Shown here: positions 1 to 8,198 of the stretch, piece after piece
Layout: every line of letters begins with the position of its first letter
How positions within the stretch are numbered: position 1 is the stretch's first letter
Source: Ruminococcus flavefaciens
GTDB taxonomy: Bacteria; Bacillota; Clostridia; Oscillospirales; Ruminococcaceae
Length of the DNA stretch: 64,000 nucleotides
Reading direction: 5' to 3'
Assembly (NCBI RefSeq): GCF_900108555.1
Contig: NZ_FNWV01000001.1
Coordinates: 324,973 to 388,972, forward strand
Position numbers and translations under genes: made by a program
Notes under the pieces: generated by a model
What the model was told of the DNA's origin: nothing
The model's database searches: none
Seen by the model: the letters and a program-made list of their open reading frames with translations, nothing else

Positions 1-1281
1 CGTAGTAACGCTCTGTGCAGGAAGTGAAGCTGAGAAGCTTGTTCCGTTAGCTGTGAGTTCCTTCTTTGAGATATTTGCAGTTGATGATGTTGTATAGCTG
101 TCAACATACTTGATATCCTCGCCGCTTCCCATTGAGAATTCCTGATTAACAGCTGAATTGTTCTTATTGATAGCAACTACCGCAACACTTCCGTCCTCAT
201 TCTTGTATGCAGAAACGAGAACGTTTGAGTTAGGCTGCTCTGTTACGCCGATACGCTGTGCGCCGGGACGTACCCATTTTGAGTACTGAGCCATGCTGTA
301 TCCGCGCTTGCTGATAGTGCCGTTTTCCTTCAAAGGACCGTAGTTTCTTCTTATGTACCACCATACATAAGCATTGAGATTGCCTACAACGAGACCGTTA
401 TGGATATTCTCAGCTACCTGGAGTCCCTCAGGCCAGCGGTCGTTTGAATCAGCCTCGCTGTTTGGTACATATACCTCTGTCATCCAGATATCCTTGCCGC
501 TGTTTTCAAGTGACGGGAAATCCATCTGGCTGCGCTGTGTACCGTAGAAGTGAGTACCGAAAAGGTCTGTATTTGCCATTGCCTGACTGTTTCCGAGGAT
601 AGCGTTGTAGATATCCTTTTTGTACTGGAAGCTCTCAGGCGACATGAGCTTAACATTTGTTCCTTCCTTTATGGTCTTGCCGTACTGCGCAATGAAGGAA
701 GCAAGATCACTTGCGCTCCAGTATGTCCACTCGGAAGCGTAGTCGGGCTCATTCTGGATAGATACGGAATAAAGGTCTATGCCCTGACCTTCCATGTACT
801 TACAGTAGCTGTTGAGGTGCTTTGCATAGTCAGCCCACTTGTCCTTCTTGAGCTGATACTTACCGCCTGTAAGTCCGCCGTTTACTGTATTACGGATAGC
901 AGCAGGAGGGTTCCAGGGTGAAGCAAATACAGTTGCGCCAAGTGCCTGAGCACGTTTTGCTGTAGGAACAGCTCTGCTCCATGCGCTGCTGTCATCGCTT
1001 ACATAAATACGCAGGATAGTAAATCCAAGTTCGTCTTCGCCGTTTCCAAATGCCTTCTGTACTTGCGCATCTGTCATATCCCCTTGTGATATCCAGTCAG
1101 GAAGGTTGATACCACCGAAACCTCTGATAGTCTGGTAAACATCGGTAGTATCAATTACCGCTGCACCTGCCGCAGAAGCTTCAATAGCTGAGTCTTCGGG
1201 AAGGATATTTATGCCTGCGAACAGAAGAGCCGAAGCTGTTACAACAGACAGCATCTTTCCCAAAATGGTTGAATGTTTCAT
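1..1281 (-). CDS. Secreted GH30 (subfamily 8-like) glucuronoxylanase, C-terminus beyond window
   Basis: This enzyme probably cuts xylan at sites set by a glucuronic acid side chain, outside the cell. A signal peptide covers about residues 1-36 (hydrophobic stretch, then ...IEASA). The GH30 barrel opens with IRGFGGINLPDW. The acid/base Glu is about residue 178 (QNEPDY) and the nucleophile Glu about residue 269 (WMTEVY). The YIRRNYGP motif matches the arginines that read glucuronate in GH30_8 enzymes. The side beta-domain ends with LPAQSVTT at the window edge, so 427 residues are visible and any binding module or dockerin lies outside. The ATG at 1281 follows an AAAAAAGGAG ribosome site. Two minus-strand promoters lie upstream. 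Confidence 0.93.
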   Translation of the reverse strand, partial: MKHSTILGKMLSVVTASALLFAGINILPEDSAIEASAAGAAVIDTTDVYQTIRGFGGINLPDWISQGDMTDAQVQKAFGNGEDELGFTILRIYVSDDSSAWSRAVPTAKRAQALGATVFASPWNPPAAIRNTVNGGLTGGKYQLKKDKWADYAKHLNSYCKYMEGQGIDLYSVSIQNEPDYASEWTYWSASDLASFIAQYGKTIKEGTNVKLMSPESFQYKKDIYNAILGNSQAMANTDLFGTHFYGTQRSQMDFPSLENSGKDIWMTEVYVPNSEADSNDRWPEGLQVAENIHNGLVVGNLNAYVWWYIRRNYGPLKENGTISKRGYSMAQYSKWVRPGAQRIGVTEQPNSNVLVSAYKNEDGSVAVVAINKNNSAVNQEFSMGSGEDIKYVDSYTTSSTANISKKELTANGTSFSASLPAQSVTT

Positions 1282-1325
1282 GCTATCACTCCTTTTTTAT
1301 TAATAAACATATTATTACTGATTTA

Positions 1326-1354
1326 ATTATACTTTACTGTTTGTAATAAGACAA
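1326..1354 (-). promoter_or_regulatory. Proximal promoter of the GH30 gene
   Basis: On the minus strand, TTGTCT (1354-1349), a 17-base spacer and TATAAT (1331-1326) form a good vegetative-type promoter. It would give a leader of roughly 40 nt before the GH30 start. Confidence 0.6.
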
Positions 1355-1525
1355 CCTATTTTTTACATATAAGGTGGACTTTTTGACAATCGAGCGTCAT
1401 TTTTGGCGTTTTACACATTGCGCTTATGCAAATATTGGCAAAAATTCACAAAACAAATACTTTATTTAATCAAACTCCAGGATTTAAGTATTATGTACAA
1501 AAAGTCAATGTATAATACTACTTTT

Positions 1526-1554
1526 ATTATAACTTATCAACACACCATTGTCAA
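1526..1554 (-). promoter_or_regulatory. Distal consensus promoter toward the GH30 gene
   Basis: On the minus strand, TTGACA (1554-1549), a 17-base spacer and TATAAT (1531-1526) match the vegetative consensus exactly. A transcript from here would carry a leader of about 240 nt before the GH30 start. The 1282-1758 gap is otherwise AT-rich; it holds only the two promoters and the terminator at 1584-1625. Confidence 0.7.
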
Positions 1555-1583
1555 GCAGAAAAGATGAAATTTTTGTGCTAAAA

Positions 1584-1625
1584 AAATTCACGGCTTCTGC
1601 CTAAATCGCAAAATGCCGTGAATTT
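1584..1625 (-). terminator. Rho-independent terminator downstream of the GT-B-like gene
   Basis: Eleven-base arms AAATTCACGGC and GCCGTGAATTT enclose a 20-base loop. Read on the minus strand the hairpin is followed by a run of T. It lies about 130 bases after the stop at 1759. Confidence 0.6.
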
Positions 1626-1758
1626 ATACCATTATCAGAAAATGCTCTTTTCTATACCTATTATATCATATCAAAATACAACTTGATTATACGCTGTTTA
1701 ATATACGCTGATAGCAATTTTTTTACATCAGCACATTCATTATCTCAGCACAAATGTA

Positions 1759-3213
1759 CTACTTTCTTCCCCTGAAAGCCAATTCTACTGCGCGGTACGC
1801 TCCATCGTACACGCCTGCTTTTTTTGCTGTGATTATATGTCCGCACATCTTTTCGATGATATCTCCGCCATGCTGTATCATGTCGATCATTGCCGCAGTT
1901 TCGGCAGCTGTAGTACATTCATATGTACCATCACCTATCTCCGCCGCACGGATAGCTCCCCATGCTTCATGACCGCCCACACGCTTTATCATAAGCTTTG
2001 GCACAGGATAAAACGCAAGCTCGCTTGGCTTTGTTATGAGGACATCACTGCACCTCATAAGCAGATTTGTGGAATATACAGCCGCAAAGATATCTTTATG
2101 ACAAAATGCGTGGATACCTCTTACCTCTCCGTCATATGCCGCTTTGCAAAATCTTGTTGTCTCGCCGAAGTCGTCAAAATGCTCATGCAGGAAAGGTTTC
2201 ATCTGCGGTACAGCAGTAACAAGCTCATGCCATACCTTGTCATGGTCACCAACATTTATAAAAAGTGTCGCCTTGCCTGCCTTTATTGCAGGAAGCAGCT
2301 TCTTGATGACCGCTATGAATATTTCCTTCTGCGCACCTGCTCCGCCAACTGACATGAGCCAGCGTTTGGACTTTCCGTTTGTGGCGCGGTCAATGCGTCT
2401 TTTGCAGTCCTCTTCGATGTTGCTTACGAGCTCATGGTCGATATAATGACCTGTGTAAACTATATCATCCTTTGGCATAGGCTTCAGCTGACGTTTTTTG
2501 TCCATGCCTCTCAGTGCTCTGTAGCCAAGATAAGACGACGGAGTCTGGACTGTATGTATCGCACCCTCGGAAAGATGAAGTCCCATTGGCCAGTTGTCGG
2601 GAATTGCATTTACAACATGAGTCAGTCCTGCATGGACTGCCGCCTGTGACGGCCACACATGAGTCGCAACATACGGTATATCCTTTGGAAGATCGCGGAA
2701 TACAGCCGTCATAAGCTCTGTGGTCTTCTGATCCATACTGTTATATGTCAGCTTGCGGAAGCCCTCACTGTTAAGGGGCTCCCACACAAGCTTGTTGAAA
2801 AGGCTGAATTTCTGAGACAGTCTCGAACCAAACGAATACAGCTCGTTCTGCTCAGCGATTATCTTTCCGCAGGAAGCCTGCTTGAATGAGTGAAGATCGA
2901 ACCAGTAGGGCTCATAGCCCATTGCATGAGCTGCCGAAGCTATCGCCATTGATATCCTGTAGTGTCCGAAGCCCATACGGATATTGCCGATAATTATGCT
3001 CTTTTCGTCGAACTTGCAGCCGCTCTCTCTGCTGAGGACAATATTGCGAACTCCCAAAGTCTTGCCTATAGCAGGTGCGGGTACAGCCGAAAGATGATAC
3101 ACCGTCTTGGTATCATCGCCGTACTTGCTCATATACTTTCCCTTGGTCTTTATAGCCTTTTTGTAGGCTTTGCGGGAAATTTCATTCGCAAAAATAAATT
3201 TTGATCTGTCCAT
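1759..3213 (-). CDS. Uncharacterised protein, possibly GT-B / MGDG-synthase-like glycosyltransferase
   Basis: The 484-residue product is soluble, with no signal peptide or membrane segment. The pattern suggests a two-domain GT-B fold: an N-terminal stretch GNIRMGFGHYRISMAIA (a glycine loop with His, as in MGDG synthases and MurG), and a later RWLMSVGGAGAQKE segment resembling the donor-domain glycine loop. Substrate is unknown and the family call is tentative. The start at 3213 is chosen over one ten codons upstream because GGAGGG sits 8 bases before it. The gene is divergent from the tetR-GPH-GH36 operon and shares its operator region, so it may be controlled by the same TetR protein. Confidence 0.5.
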   Translation of the reverse strand: MDRSKFIFANEISRKAYKKAIKTKGKYMSKYGDDTKTVYHLSAVPAPAIGKTLGVRNIVLSRESGCKFDEKSIIIGNIRMGFGHYRISMAIASAAHAMGYEPYWFDLHSFKQASCGKIIAEQNELYSFGSRLSQKFSLFNKLVWEPLNSEGFRKLTYNSMDQKTTELMTAVFRDLPKDIPYVATHVWPSQAAVHAGLTHVVNAIPDNWPMGLHLSEGAIHTVQTPSSYLGYRALRGMDKKRQLKPMPKDDIVYTGHYIDHELVSNIEEDCKRRIDRATNGKSKRWLMSVGGAGAQKEIFIAVIKKLLPAIKAGKATLFINVGDHDKVWHELVTAVPQMKPFLHEHFDDFGETTRFCKAAYDGEVRGIHAFCHKDIFAAVYSTNLLMRCSDVLITKPSELAFYPVPKLMIKRVGGHEAWGAIRAAEIGDGTYECTTAAETAAMIDMIQHGGDIIEKMCGHIITAKKAGVYDGAYRAVELAFRGRK

Positions 3214-3231
3214 AAAAATCCCTCCAAGGTC

Positions 3232-3260
3232 TTGACAAAACATATAAAATATGTTAAAAT
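3232..3260 (+). promoter_or_regulatory. Promoter of the tetR - symporter - alpha-galactosidase operon
   Basis: TTGACA (3232-3237), 17 bases, TAAAAT (3255-3260). The predicted start near 3267 falls just before the first operator palindrome, an arrangement that suits repression. Confidence 0.75.
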
Positions 3261-3271
3261 ATTTCTAAGGA

Positions 3272-3308
3272 ATGATAGACTGTCTATCATCTGATATATA
3301 GTCTATCA
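3272..3308. promoter_or_regulatory. Tandem TetR-type operator
   Basis: A perfect 19-base palindrome, ATGATAGACTGTCTATCAT, spans 3272-3290. A degenerate second copy, TGATATATAGTCTATCA, spans 3292-3308 and keeps the outer TGATA/TATCA. On the minus strand TTGACA (3328-3323), 17 bases and TAGACT (3305-3300) overlap the second copy, so both divergent promoters could be controlled here. Binding by the adjacent TetR protein is inference from position. Confidence 0.65.
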
Positions 3309-3328
3309 CAAAAAAGGAGGTTTGTCAA

Positions 3329-3976
3329 GTGGTAAACGAATTTTCTCAGGAAACTTTAAAAAATAAACGCTTTGAGAAAGCCGTTGAAGTAAGTGCCCAG
3401 CTCTTTCTGAAAAACGGTATCGAAGCCGTGAAAATGACCGATATTGCCGATGAATGCGGCATCGGTGTGGCTACGCTCTACAGATATTTCGGAACTAAAA
3501 ATGGTATCACCATAGCAGCTATGACCTATATGTGGAACGAACTCAACAAAATGTTCAGCGGCATTTTCGAGTCGAAGGTCTTTCTTGCACAGACAGGCAT
3601 AAAACAAGTCAACGACCTTATGAGAATGTTCGCTGTACTCTATCAGGCACACCCTGCTTTTATGAGACTTCTTGCGGAGTTTGACCTTCTCCTCTCGTCC
3701 GAGGATATCCCTAAAAAGGAACTGAAGGATTACGAAAAGTCCATTATCAACTTCTATCCTATATTTGAAAGAGCATATATGACAGGCATTTCCGACGGAA
3801 CTGTCCGCGAGATCCCCGATGTCCGCCTTTTCTACCTTTCATACGCACATACGCTCATGGAGCTCAGCAAAAAGCTCATACAGGGAGAGCTTCTCCCGGG
3901 AGACGATTTCTCACACGCTGAGCAGGAATTATGCACCATTATCGACACAGCCGTATTCTTTTTGAAAAAGGAGTGA
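3329..3976 (+). CDS. TetR-family transcriptional regulator
   Basis: The 215-residue protein has the TetR N-terminal helix-turn-helix at about residues 10-58 (AVEVSAQLFLKNGIEAVKM, then IADECGIGVATLYRYFGTKNG) followed by an all-helical ligand/dimer domain. The start is GTG at 3329, fixed by AAAGGAGG at 3313-3320. It is the first gene of an operon with a sugar symporter and an alpha-galactosidase, so it probably senses a galactoside or a related compound and represses its own operon through the tandem palindromes upstream. The ligand is not predictable from sequence. Confidence 0.9.
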   Translation: MVNEFSQETLKNKRFEKAVEVSAQLFLKNGIEAVKMTDIADECGIGVATLYRYFGTKNGITIAAMTYMWNELNKMFSGIFESKVFLAQTGIKQVNDLMRMFAVLYQAHPAFMRLLAEFDLLLSSEDIPKKELKDYEKSIINFYPIFERAYMTGISDGTVREIPDVRLFYLSYAHTLMELSKKLIQGELLPGDDFSHAEQELCTIIDTAVFFLKKE

Positions 3977-3982
3977 CGTATT

Positions 3983-5371
3983 ATGGAGAACAAGAAAACT
4001 GCGACCAATAAGGTATTATGGATATTCGCTATAGGACAGCTTGGCTGGTCTATACTTGCAGGTATCATTTCCAACTGGCTGGTTTTCTTCTATCAGCCAA
4101 GTCAGGAGGAGCTCGCAAAAGGACAGACTGCTCTGATACCACAGGGCACATTCATAGGTCTTACCGTTATCGGCGTAATTACAGCCGTCGGACGTATCTT
4201 CGATGCAGTTTCAGATCCTTACATTGCAGGAAAGTCCGACTCCATGAAGCACAGGCTTGGCAGGCGTATCCCGTTCATGCGTCTTGCTGCTGTACCGTTC
4301 GGCATAGTTACAGTTATGATGTTCATTTCTCCTTTTGAAGCAGGGAGCAAGGGCAATGTTGCCGTTTTATTCGTATTCGCCATGCTTTTCTATCTCTGCA
4401 TGACCTGCTACTGCACTCCGTATAACGCACTCATCCCCGAGCTTGGCAGTACGCAGAATGCGCGAATAAATCTTTCCACATACATTTCCGTGACCTATTT
4501 CTTCGGCACGGGCATTGCATTTTTCCTGCCAAGTCTCGCAGGTATCTTTCAGGACAGCATGGGCTACGCAAACGGCTACCGCATAAGCATAGCCATACTT
4601 GCAGCCTTTGCCGTGATATGTATGCTCGTTCCTGCATTTCTCATCGACGAGAACGAGTATGTTGATACTACTCCGAGCAAAAGCTCCGCGTTCAGTTCTC
4701 TCCTTTCAACATTCAGGAACAAGGATTTCCGCATATTCGTATGCTCGGATATACTTTACTGGATAGGTCTAACCCTGTTCCAGACAGGTCTGTCATTCTA
4801 TGTCACCGTTCTTCTCGGACTTGATACGAAAATGACATCTACGCTCTTTATAATAATGACAGTATCTTCACTGGTGTTCTACCCTGCTGTAAATGTGTTC
4901 TCAAAGAAGCTGGGCAAGAAAAAGCTAATATCCTTTGCTTTTCTGTTCTTCTCAGTTGCATTTATCGTAACAGCAGGTGCAGGTCTGTTCAGCATACCTG
5001 CTATGGCATACGGTGTTATCATCGCAGTTCTTGCTGCTGTACCTATGGCTATACTTGGTATTCTCCCACAGGCTGTGGTAGCTGATATCTCTGAGGAGGA
5101 CAAGCTTGCTACAGGCGAGAGCCGTCAGGGTATGTTCTACGCTGCAAGAACATTTGCATTCAAAATGGGACAGTCACTTGCAATGCTCCTGTTCACAAGT
5201 ATCGCTCTTGTGAACTCAGACGTAAAAAAAGGCGAGACAGGCTACGGTCTCGGCTATCGCCTTACCGCTGTGATAGCAGCTGTTCTGTGTCTGCTGGGCG
5301 GTCTGGTATTCCTGAAATATGATGAAAAGAAAGTCCTCAAACGCATAGAGGAGGGGCGTAAAGATGCTTAA
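3983..5371 (+). CDS. GPH-family (MelB-like) sugar:cation symporter
   Basis: The 462-residue inner-membrane protein has about twelve hydrophobic segments. The GPH signature GRIFDAVSDPYIAGKSD, after transmembrane helix 2, matches MelB/XynP-type glycoside-pentoside-hexuronide symporters; the Asp residues are those that bind the cation in MelB. Residues after it (HRLGRRIPFM) form the usual cytoplasmic loop. It starts 6 bases after the tetR stop and overlaps the alpha-galactosidase start by 8 bases, so import and hydrolysis are translationally coupled. A melibiose/raffinose-type alpha-galactoside is the most likely substrate. Confidence 0.9.
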   Translation: MENKKTATNKVLWIFAIGQLGWSILAGIISNWLVFFYQPSQEELAKGQTALIPQGTFIGLTVIGVITAVGRIFDAVSDPYIAGKSDSMKHRLGRRIPFMRLAAVPFGIVTVMMFISPFEAGSKGNVAVLFVFAMLFYLCMTCYCTPYNALIPELGSTQNARINLSTYISVTYFFGTGIAFFLPSLAGIFQDSMGYANGYRISIAILAAFAVICMLVPAFLIDENEYVDTTPSKSSAFSSLLSTFRNKDFRIFVCSDILYWIGLTLFQTGLSFYVTVLLGLDTKMTSTLFIIMTVSSLVFYPAVNVFSKKLGKKKLISFAFLFFSVAFIVTAGAGLFSIPAMAYGVIIAVLAAVPMAILGILPQAVVADISEEDKLATGESRQGMFYAARTFAFKMGQSLAMLLFTSIALVNSDVKKGETGYGLGYRLTAVIAAVLCLLGGLVFLKYDEKKVLKRIEEGRKDA

Positions 5372-6995
5372 ATTCAAGTCACTGCAATTTCTCTACAAAG
5401 ACGGCGAAAACGACTTCATGGCTATCACTTCGAGTTCACTGCGCAATGACCGAATGGAGCTTGAAATAAACACGCAGGACGATGTTTTTACCGTCACAGT
5501 AAGATCAAACGAAACAATAACTATCCAGAAAATGTACGCCGAATTTGAATACGTGTACAATGAGGACGAAAAGATCTTCCTTAACGGCTATCAGTCGTGG
5601 ACAGACTCCATCGAACACGATATCGGCGATAAAATGCGCGGTATCAGTCATATTCCCTGTGCGATACGCGAAAAGTACGCTTTTTCACAGTACGGCGACT
5701 ATAATTTCGCCGACTACGGCGAATATCTGCATGGCTGGACTTACGGCTATATCAGACGGGGAGATAATTACCTTTTCATGGGTTCACTCTCCGAGGACAG
5801 CGGCTTCACGCAGATAATTACTCAGACAGACAAGGATATCATCGCTTTCCAGAAAGACTGCTCAGGACTTGAGATCAACGGCGAGTGGTGCGCATTGAAG
5901 CTTTTCATTACAGAGGGCTGCGAAAAAGAAGTCTTTGACCTTTACTTTGATCTTCTCGGCGTTGCTCCGCGCAAGGACGCAAAGCCTGTTTTCGGCTATA
6001 CGAGCTGGTACAACCACTATCAGGATATCAGCGAAGAAACTATTTCCGTTGATCTTTCGGGCATTGACGCTATATCGGCAAAAGCCGATGTTTTCCAGAT
6101 AGATGACGGCTGGCAGACTGCTGTAGGCGACTGGCTGTCAGTTGACAGTGAGAAATTCCCCAACGGTATGAAAAAAGCAGCCGATGACATCAAAAATGCA
6201 GGCATGACCGCAGGAATATGGCTCGCACCTTTTGTATGCGAGGAAAACTCTGAAATATTCAGGAGCAAAAAGAGCTGGCTGCTCCTTGACAATAAGGGCA
6301 AATACGTGAAAGGCGGCTCTAACTGGAGCGGCTTCTACGCCCTTGATATCTACAATTACGAAGTAAGGACGTATATCAAAAACGTTATCAGCACTATCGT
6401 CAACGACTGGGGATACGGTCTGCTGAAGCTGGATTTCCTTTATGCAGCCTGTATCGTTCCGCACATAGACAAGACCCGCGGACAGATAATGTCGGAAGCT
6501 ATGGATTTCCTGCGTAAATGCGCAGGAGATGCTCTCATACTCGGCTGCGGAGTCCCTCTTGCTTCCGCTTTCGGAAAGGTGGATTACTGCCGTATCGGCT
6601 GCGATGTCAGTCTCGACTGGAATGACAAACCACATATGCGTCTTATGCACCGCGAGCGTATCAGTACGAAGAATTCCATTCTTAACACTGTTTTCCGCCG
6701 ACAGCTGGATCATAGAGCATTTCTCAGCGATCCTGACGTATTCCTGCTGAGACCGTGTAATATTTCCATGTCTGAGGAAAAAAGAAAATGTCTCGCGGAA
6801 ATAAATGCACTTATGGGCAGCGTTCTGTTCACTTCTGATAATTTCTTTGATTATACCGAAAAAGAGCTGAAAGAGCTCTCAAAGATAATGAAGATACGCG
6901 ATGCAAGGATGATCTCTGCCGATCTGAACGACAATGAGCTTGTACTCAGATTTAAGATCGGTGAGAAAAAATACATAAAAACATACAACATATAG
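5364..6995 (+). CDS. GH36 alpha-galactosidase, intracellular
   Basis: The 543-residue enzyme is of the short GH36 type and has no signal peptide. It should release terminal alpha-galactose from imported oligosaccharides. An N-terminal beta-sandwich (about 1-200) precedes the barrel. The barrel shows FQIDDGWQ, the nucleophile Asp at about residue 357 in LLKLDFLYA, and the acid/base Asp at about residue 414 in IGCDVSLDW, with spacing typical of the family. The ATG at 5364 overlaps the symporter end and follows GGAGGGG. It is the last gene of the operon, ended by a hairpin at 7001. Confidence 0.93.
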   Translation: MLKFKSLQFLYKDGENDFMAITSSSLRNDRMELEINTQDDVFTVTVRSNETITIQKMYAEFEYVYNEDEKIFLNGYQSWTDSIEHDIGDKMRGISHIPCAIREKYAFSQYGDYNFADYGEYLHGWTYGYIRRGDNYLFMGSLSEDSGFTQIITQTDKDIIAFQKDCSGLEINGEWCALKLFITEGCEKEVFDLYFDLLGVAPRKDAKPVFGYTSWYNHYQDISEETISVDLSGIDAISAKADVFQIDDGWQTAVGDWLSVDSEKFPNGMKKAADDIKNAGMTAGIWLAPFVCEENSEIFRSKKSWLLLDNKGKYVKGGSNWSGFYALDIYNYEVRTYIKNVISTIVNDWGYGLLKLDFLYAACIVPHIDKTRGQIMSEAMDFLRKCAGDALILGCGVPLASAFGKVDYCRIGCDVSLDWNDKPHMRLMHRERISTKNSILNTVFRRQLDHRAFLSDPDVFLLRPCNISMSEEKRKCLAEINALMGSVLFTSDNFFDYTEKELKELSKIMKIRDARMISADLNDNELVLRFKIGEKKYIKTYNI

Positions 6996-7000
6996 ACCAA

Positions 7001-7035
7001 AAGGCTTACTTTCAAACGAGAGTAAGCCTTCTTAA
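7001..7035 (+). terminator. Terminator after the GH36 gene
   Basis: Ten-base arms AAGGCTTACT and AGTAAGCCTT enclose a 10-base loop and are followed by a short T-rich tail. Confidence 0.75.
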
Positions 7036-7111
7036 AAAGAATTTCATGTCGAATTTTGTTGCTTTTTGTATGATTATGTGTTATTATGTTGTATGATAAG
7101 AGGTGATGTTC

Positions 7112-7843
7112 TTGAAGGACGAAAAATCTTTCAAAACGTACCTTCTCTTTTTGCTCTGCGCACTTGTAATAATTGGAGCAACGGTATTCTATTTCAAGAC
7201 TTCCGACACAAAGAAAAATATCTCAACTATTATTTTCAGTGAAAAACCTACTGTGCCTACGACTCAGCCAATAAAAACCATCACTGACATCACAACTTCA
7301 AAAACTCCCAAAGCCACCACATCTGCTAAGACTGTAAAAACTACAAACACAACAACTGCTGTTGCAGAAAAAGTATATATCGACTTGAATTCAGCAGATG
7401 CATCTGAGTTTACAAAGCTCAAAGGGATCGGAGAGGTACTTGCTGACGAGATTATAAGCTATCGTGAAACCAGCGGCGGCTTCCGCAACATAGAGGAAAT
7501 AATGAATGTAAACGGCATCGGTGAAAAAATATTTTCCGATATCCGCGATCATATCTTCGTCATTGATCCTGTTTACGATGAAGAAGTACAGGAAAATGAG
7601 GATATTACAGACATTGAAGAAGTGACAGAATACGAACCGACTCTTGAGGAGCTTGCTCCCATAGACATCAATACAGCAGATATTGATACACTTATGCTGC
7701 TCCCTCATGTTGACGTGGATATCGCCAATAAAATTATCGACTTCCGTGAGCATACGAAATTCCAAAATGTATATGAACTGCTGCTCATAGAAGGACTTTC
7801 ACAAAATTATGTGGGAGATATAGTTCCGTATGTTACGACATAA
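7112..7843 (+). CDS. ComEA-like membrane-anchored DNA-binding protein with two HhH units
   Basis: One N-terminal membrane segment (YLLFLLCALVIIGATVFYF) is followed by a Thr/Lys-rich linker and two helix-hairpin-helix modules. The first is canonical (DLNSADASEFTKLKGIGEVL ... VNGIGEKI); the second is more diverged (INTADIDTLMLLPHVD). ComEA proteins hold incoming DNA at the cell surface during transformation. No comEC or other competence gene is adjacent. TTG at 7112 is the likely start because AGAGGTGAT (7100-7107) would be its ribosome site; GTG 7103 and ATG 7106 lie inside that site. The gene has its own terminator. Confidence 0.78.
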   Translation: MKDEKSFKTYLLFLLCALVIIGATVFYFKTSDTKKNISTIIFSEKPTVPTTQPIKTITDITTSKTPKATTSAKTVKTTNTTTAVAEKVYIDLNSADASEFTKLKGIGEVLADEIISYRETSGGFRNIEEIMNVNGIGEKIFSDIRDHIFVIDPVYDEEVQENEDITDIEEVTEYEPTLEELAPIDINTADIDTLMLLPHVDVDIANKIIDFREHTKFQNVYELLLIEGLSQNYVGDIVPYVTT

Positions 7844-7846
7844 AAA

Positions 7847-7882
7847 GCTGCGTAAAGGCAACTCCCTTACGCAGCTCTTGTC
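7847..7882 (+). terminator. Terminator after the ComEA-like gene
   Basis: Arms GCTGCGTAA (7847-7855) and TTACGCAGC (7867-7875), followed by TCTTGTCTTT. Confidence 0.7.
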
Positions 7883-7920
7883 TTTATATTGCAATTTCTA
7901 AACACTAACCACTAAAAACT

Positions 7921-7945
7921 AACGCCCTGCACAAAGCAGGACGTT
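7921..7945 (-). terminator. Probable terminator of the tRNA-Gln transcript
   Basis: On the minus strand AACGTCCTGC and GCAGGGCGTT pair, with one G-U, around TTTGT and run into GTTTTTAG. It lies about 95 bases after the tRNA end. Confidence 0.5.
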
Positions 7946-7950
7946 AAAGT

Positions 7951-8010
7951 GCTGTAAGCGATGTACGAGCAGCATTTCTGATGATAGCGAGCAAGCTTGC
8001 GAACAACAAT
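7951..8010 (-). repeat. Dispersed repeat family 2, copy 1 (inverted)
   Basis: Read on the minus strand this matches 16010-16068 and 18389-18448: GTTG, then a CTCGCT core, then CGTACATCGCTTACAGC. Identity is patchy, but the order of the blocks is the same in all three copies. Confidence 0.5.
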
Positions 8011-8038
8011 GTGGCTGCGGTCAAGCTGGCTCAGCTTG

Positions 8039-8113
8039 TGGTTGGGGCAGCGGGATTTGAACCCACGAGTGCAGGAGTCAAAGTCCTGTGCCTTACCGCT
8101 TGGCTATACCCCA
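8039..8113 (-). tRNA. tRNA-Gln (UUG)
   Basis: The acceptor halves TGGGGTA and TGCCCCA pair. The D arm, a CAGGA/TCCTG anticodon stem with loop CTTTGAC (anticodon TTG, read by CAA codons), and a GTGGGTTCAAATCCCGC T arm are all present. The 3' CCA is encoded (8041-8039). The strand follows from the minus promoter at 8157-8129. Confidence 0.95.
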
Positions 8114-8128
8114 AAAATTCACTATAAT

Positions 8129-8157
8129 ATTATAACAAAAATCCTGCAATAAATCAA
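8129..8157 (-). promoter_or_regulatory. Promoter of tRNA-Gln
   Basis: TTGATT (8157-8152), 17 bases, TATAAT (8134-8129) on the minus strand, 15 bases before the tRNA. It overlaps the terminator of the upstream MATE gene. Confidence 0.7.
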
Positions 8158-8172
8158 TACCACAGGATTTTT
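8137..8172 (-). terminator. Terminator of the MATE gene, overlapping the tRNA-Gln promoter
   Basis: Ten-base arms AAAAATCCTG and CAGGATTTTT enclose 16 bases. The hairpin lies 27 bases after the MATE stop and contains the -35 and spacer of the tRNA promoter. Confidence 0.65.
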
Positions 8173-8198
8173 ATTTTTATTTTAACAATGCATTCATA

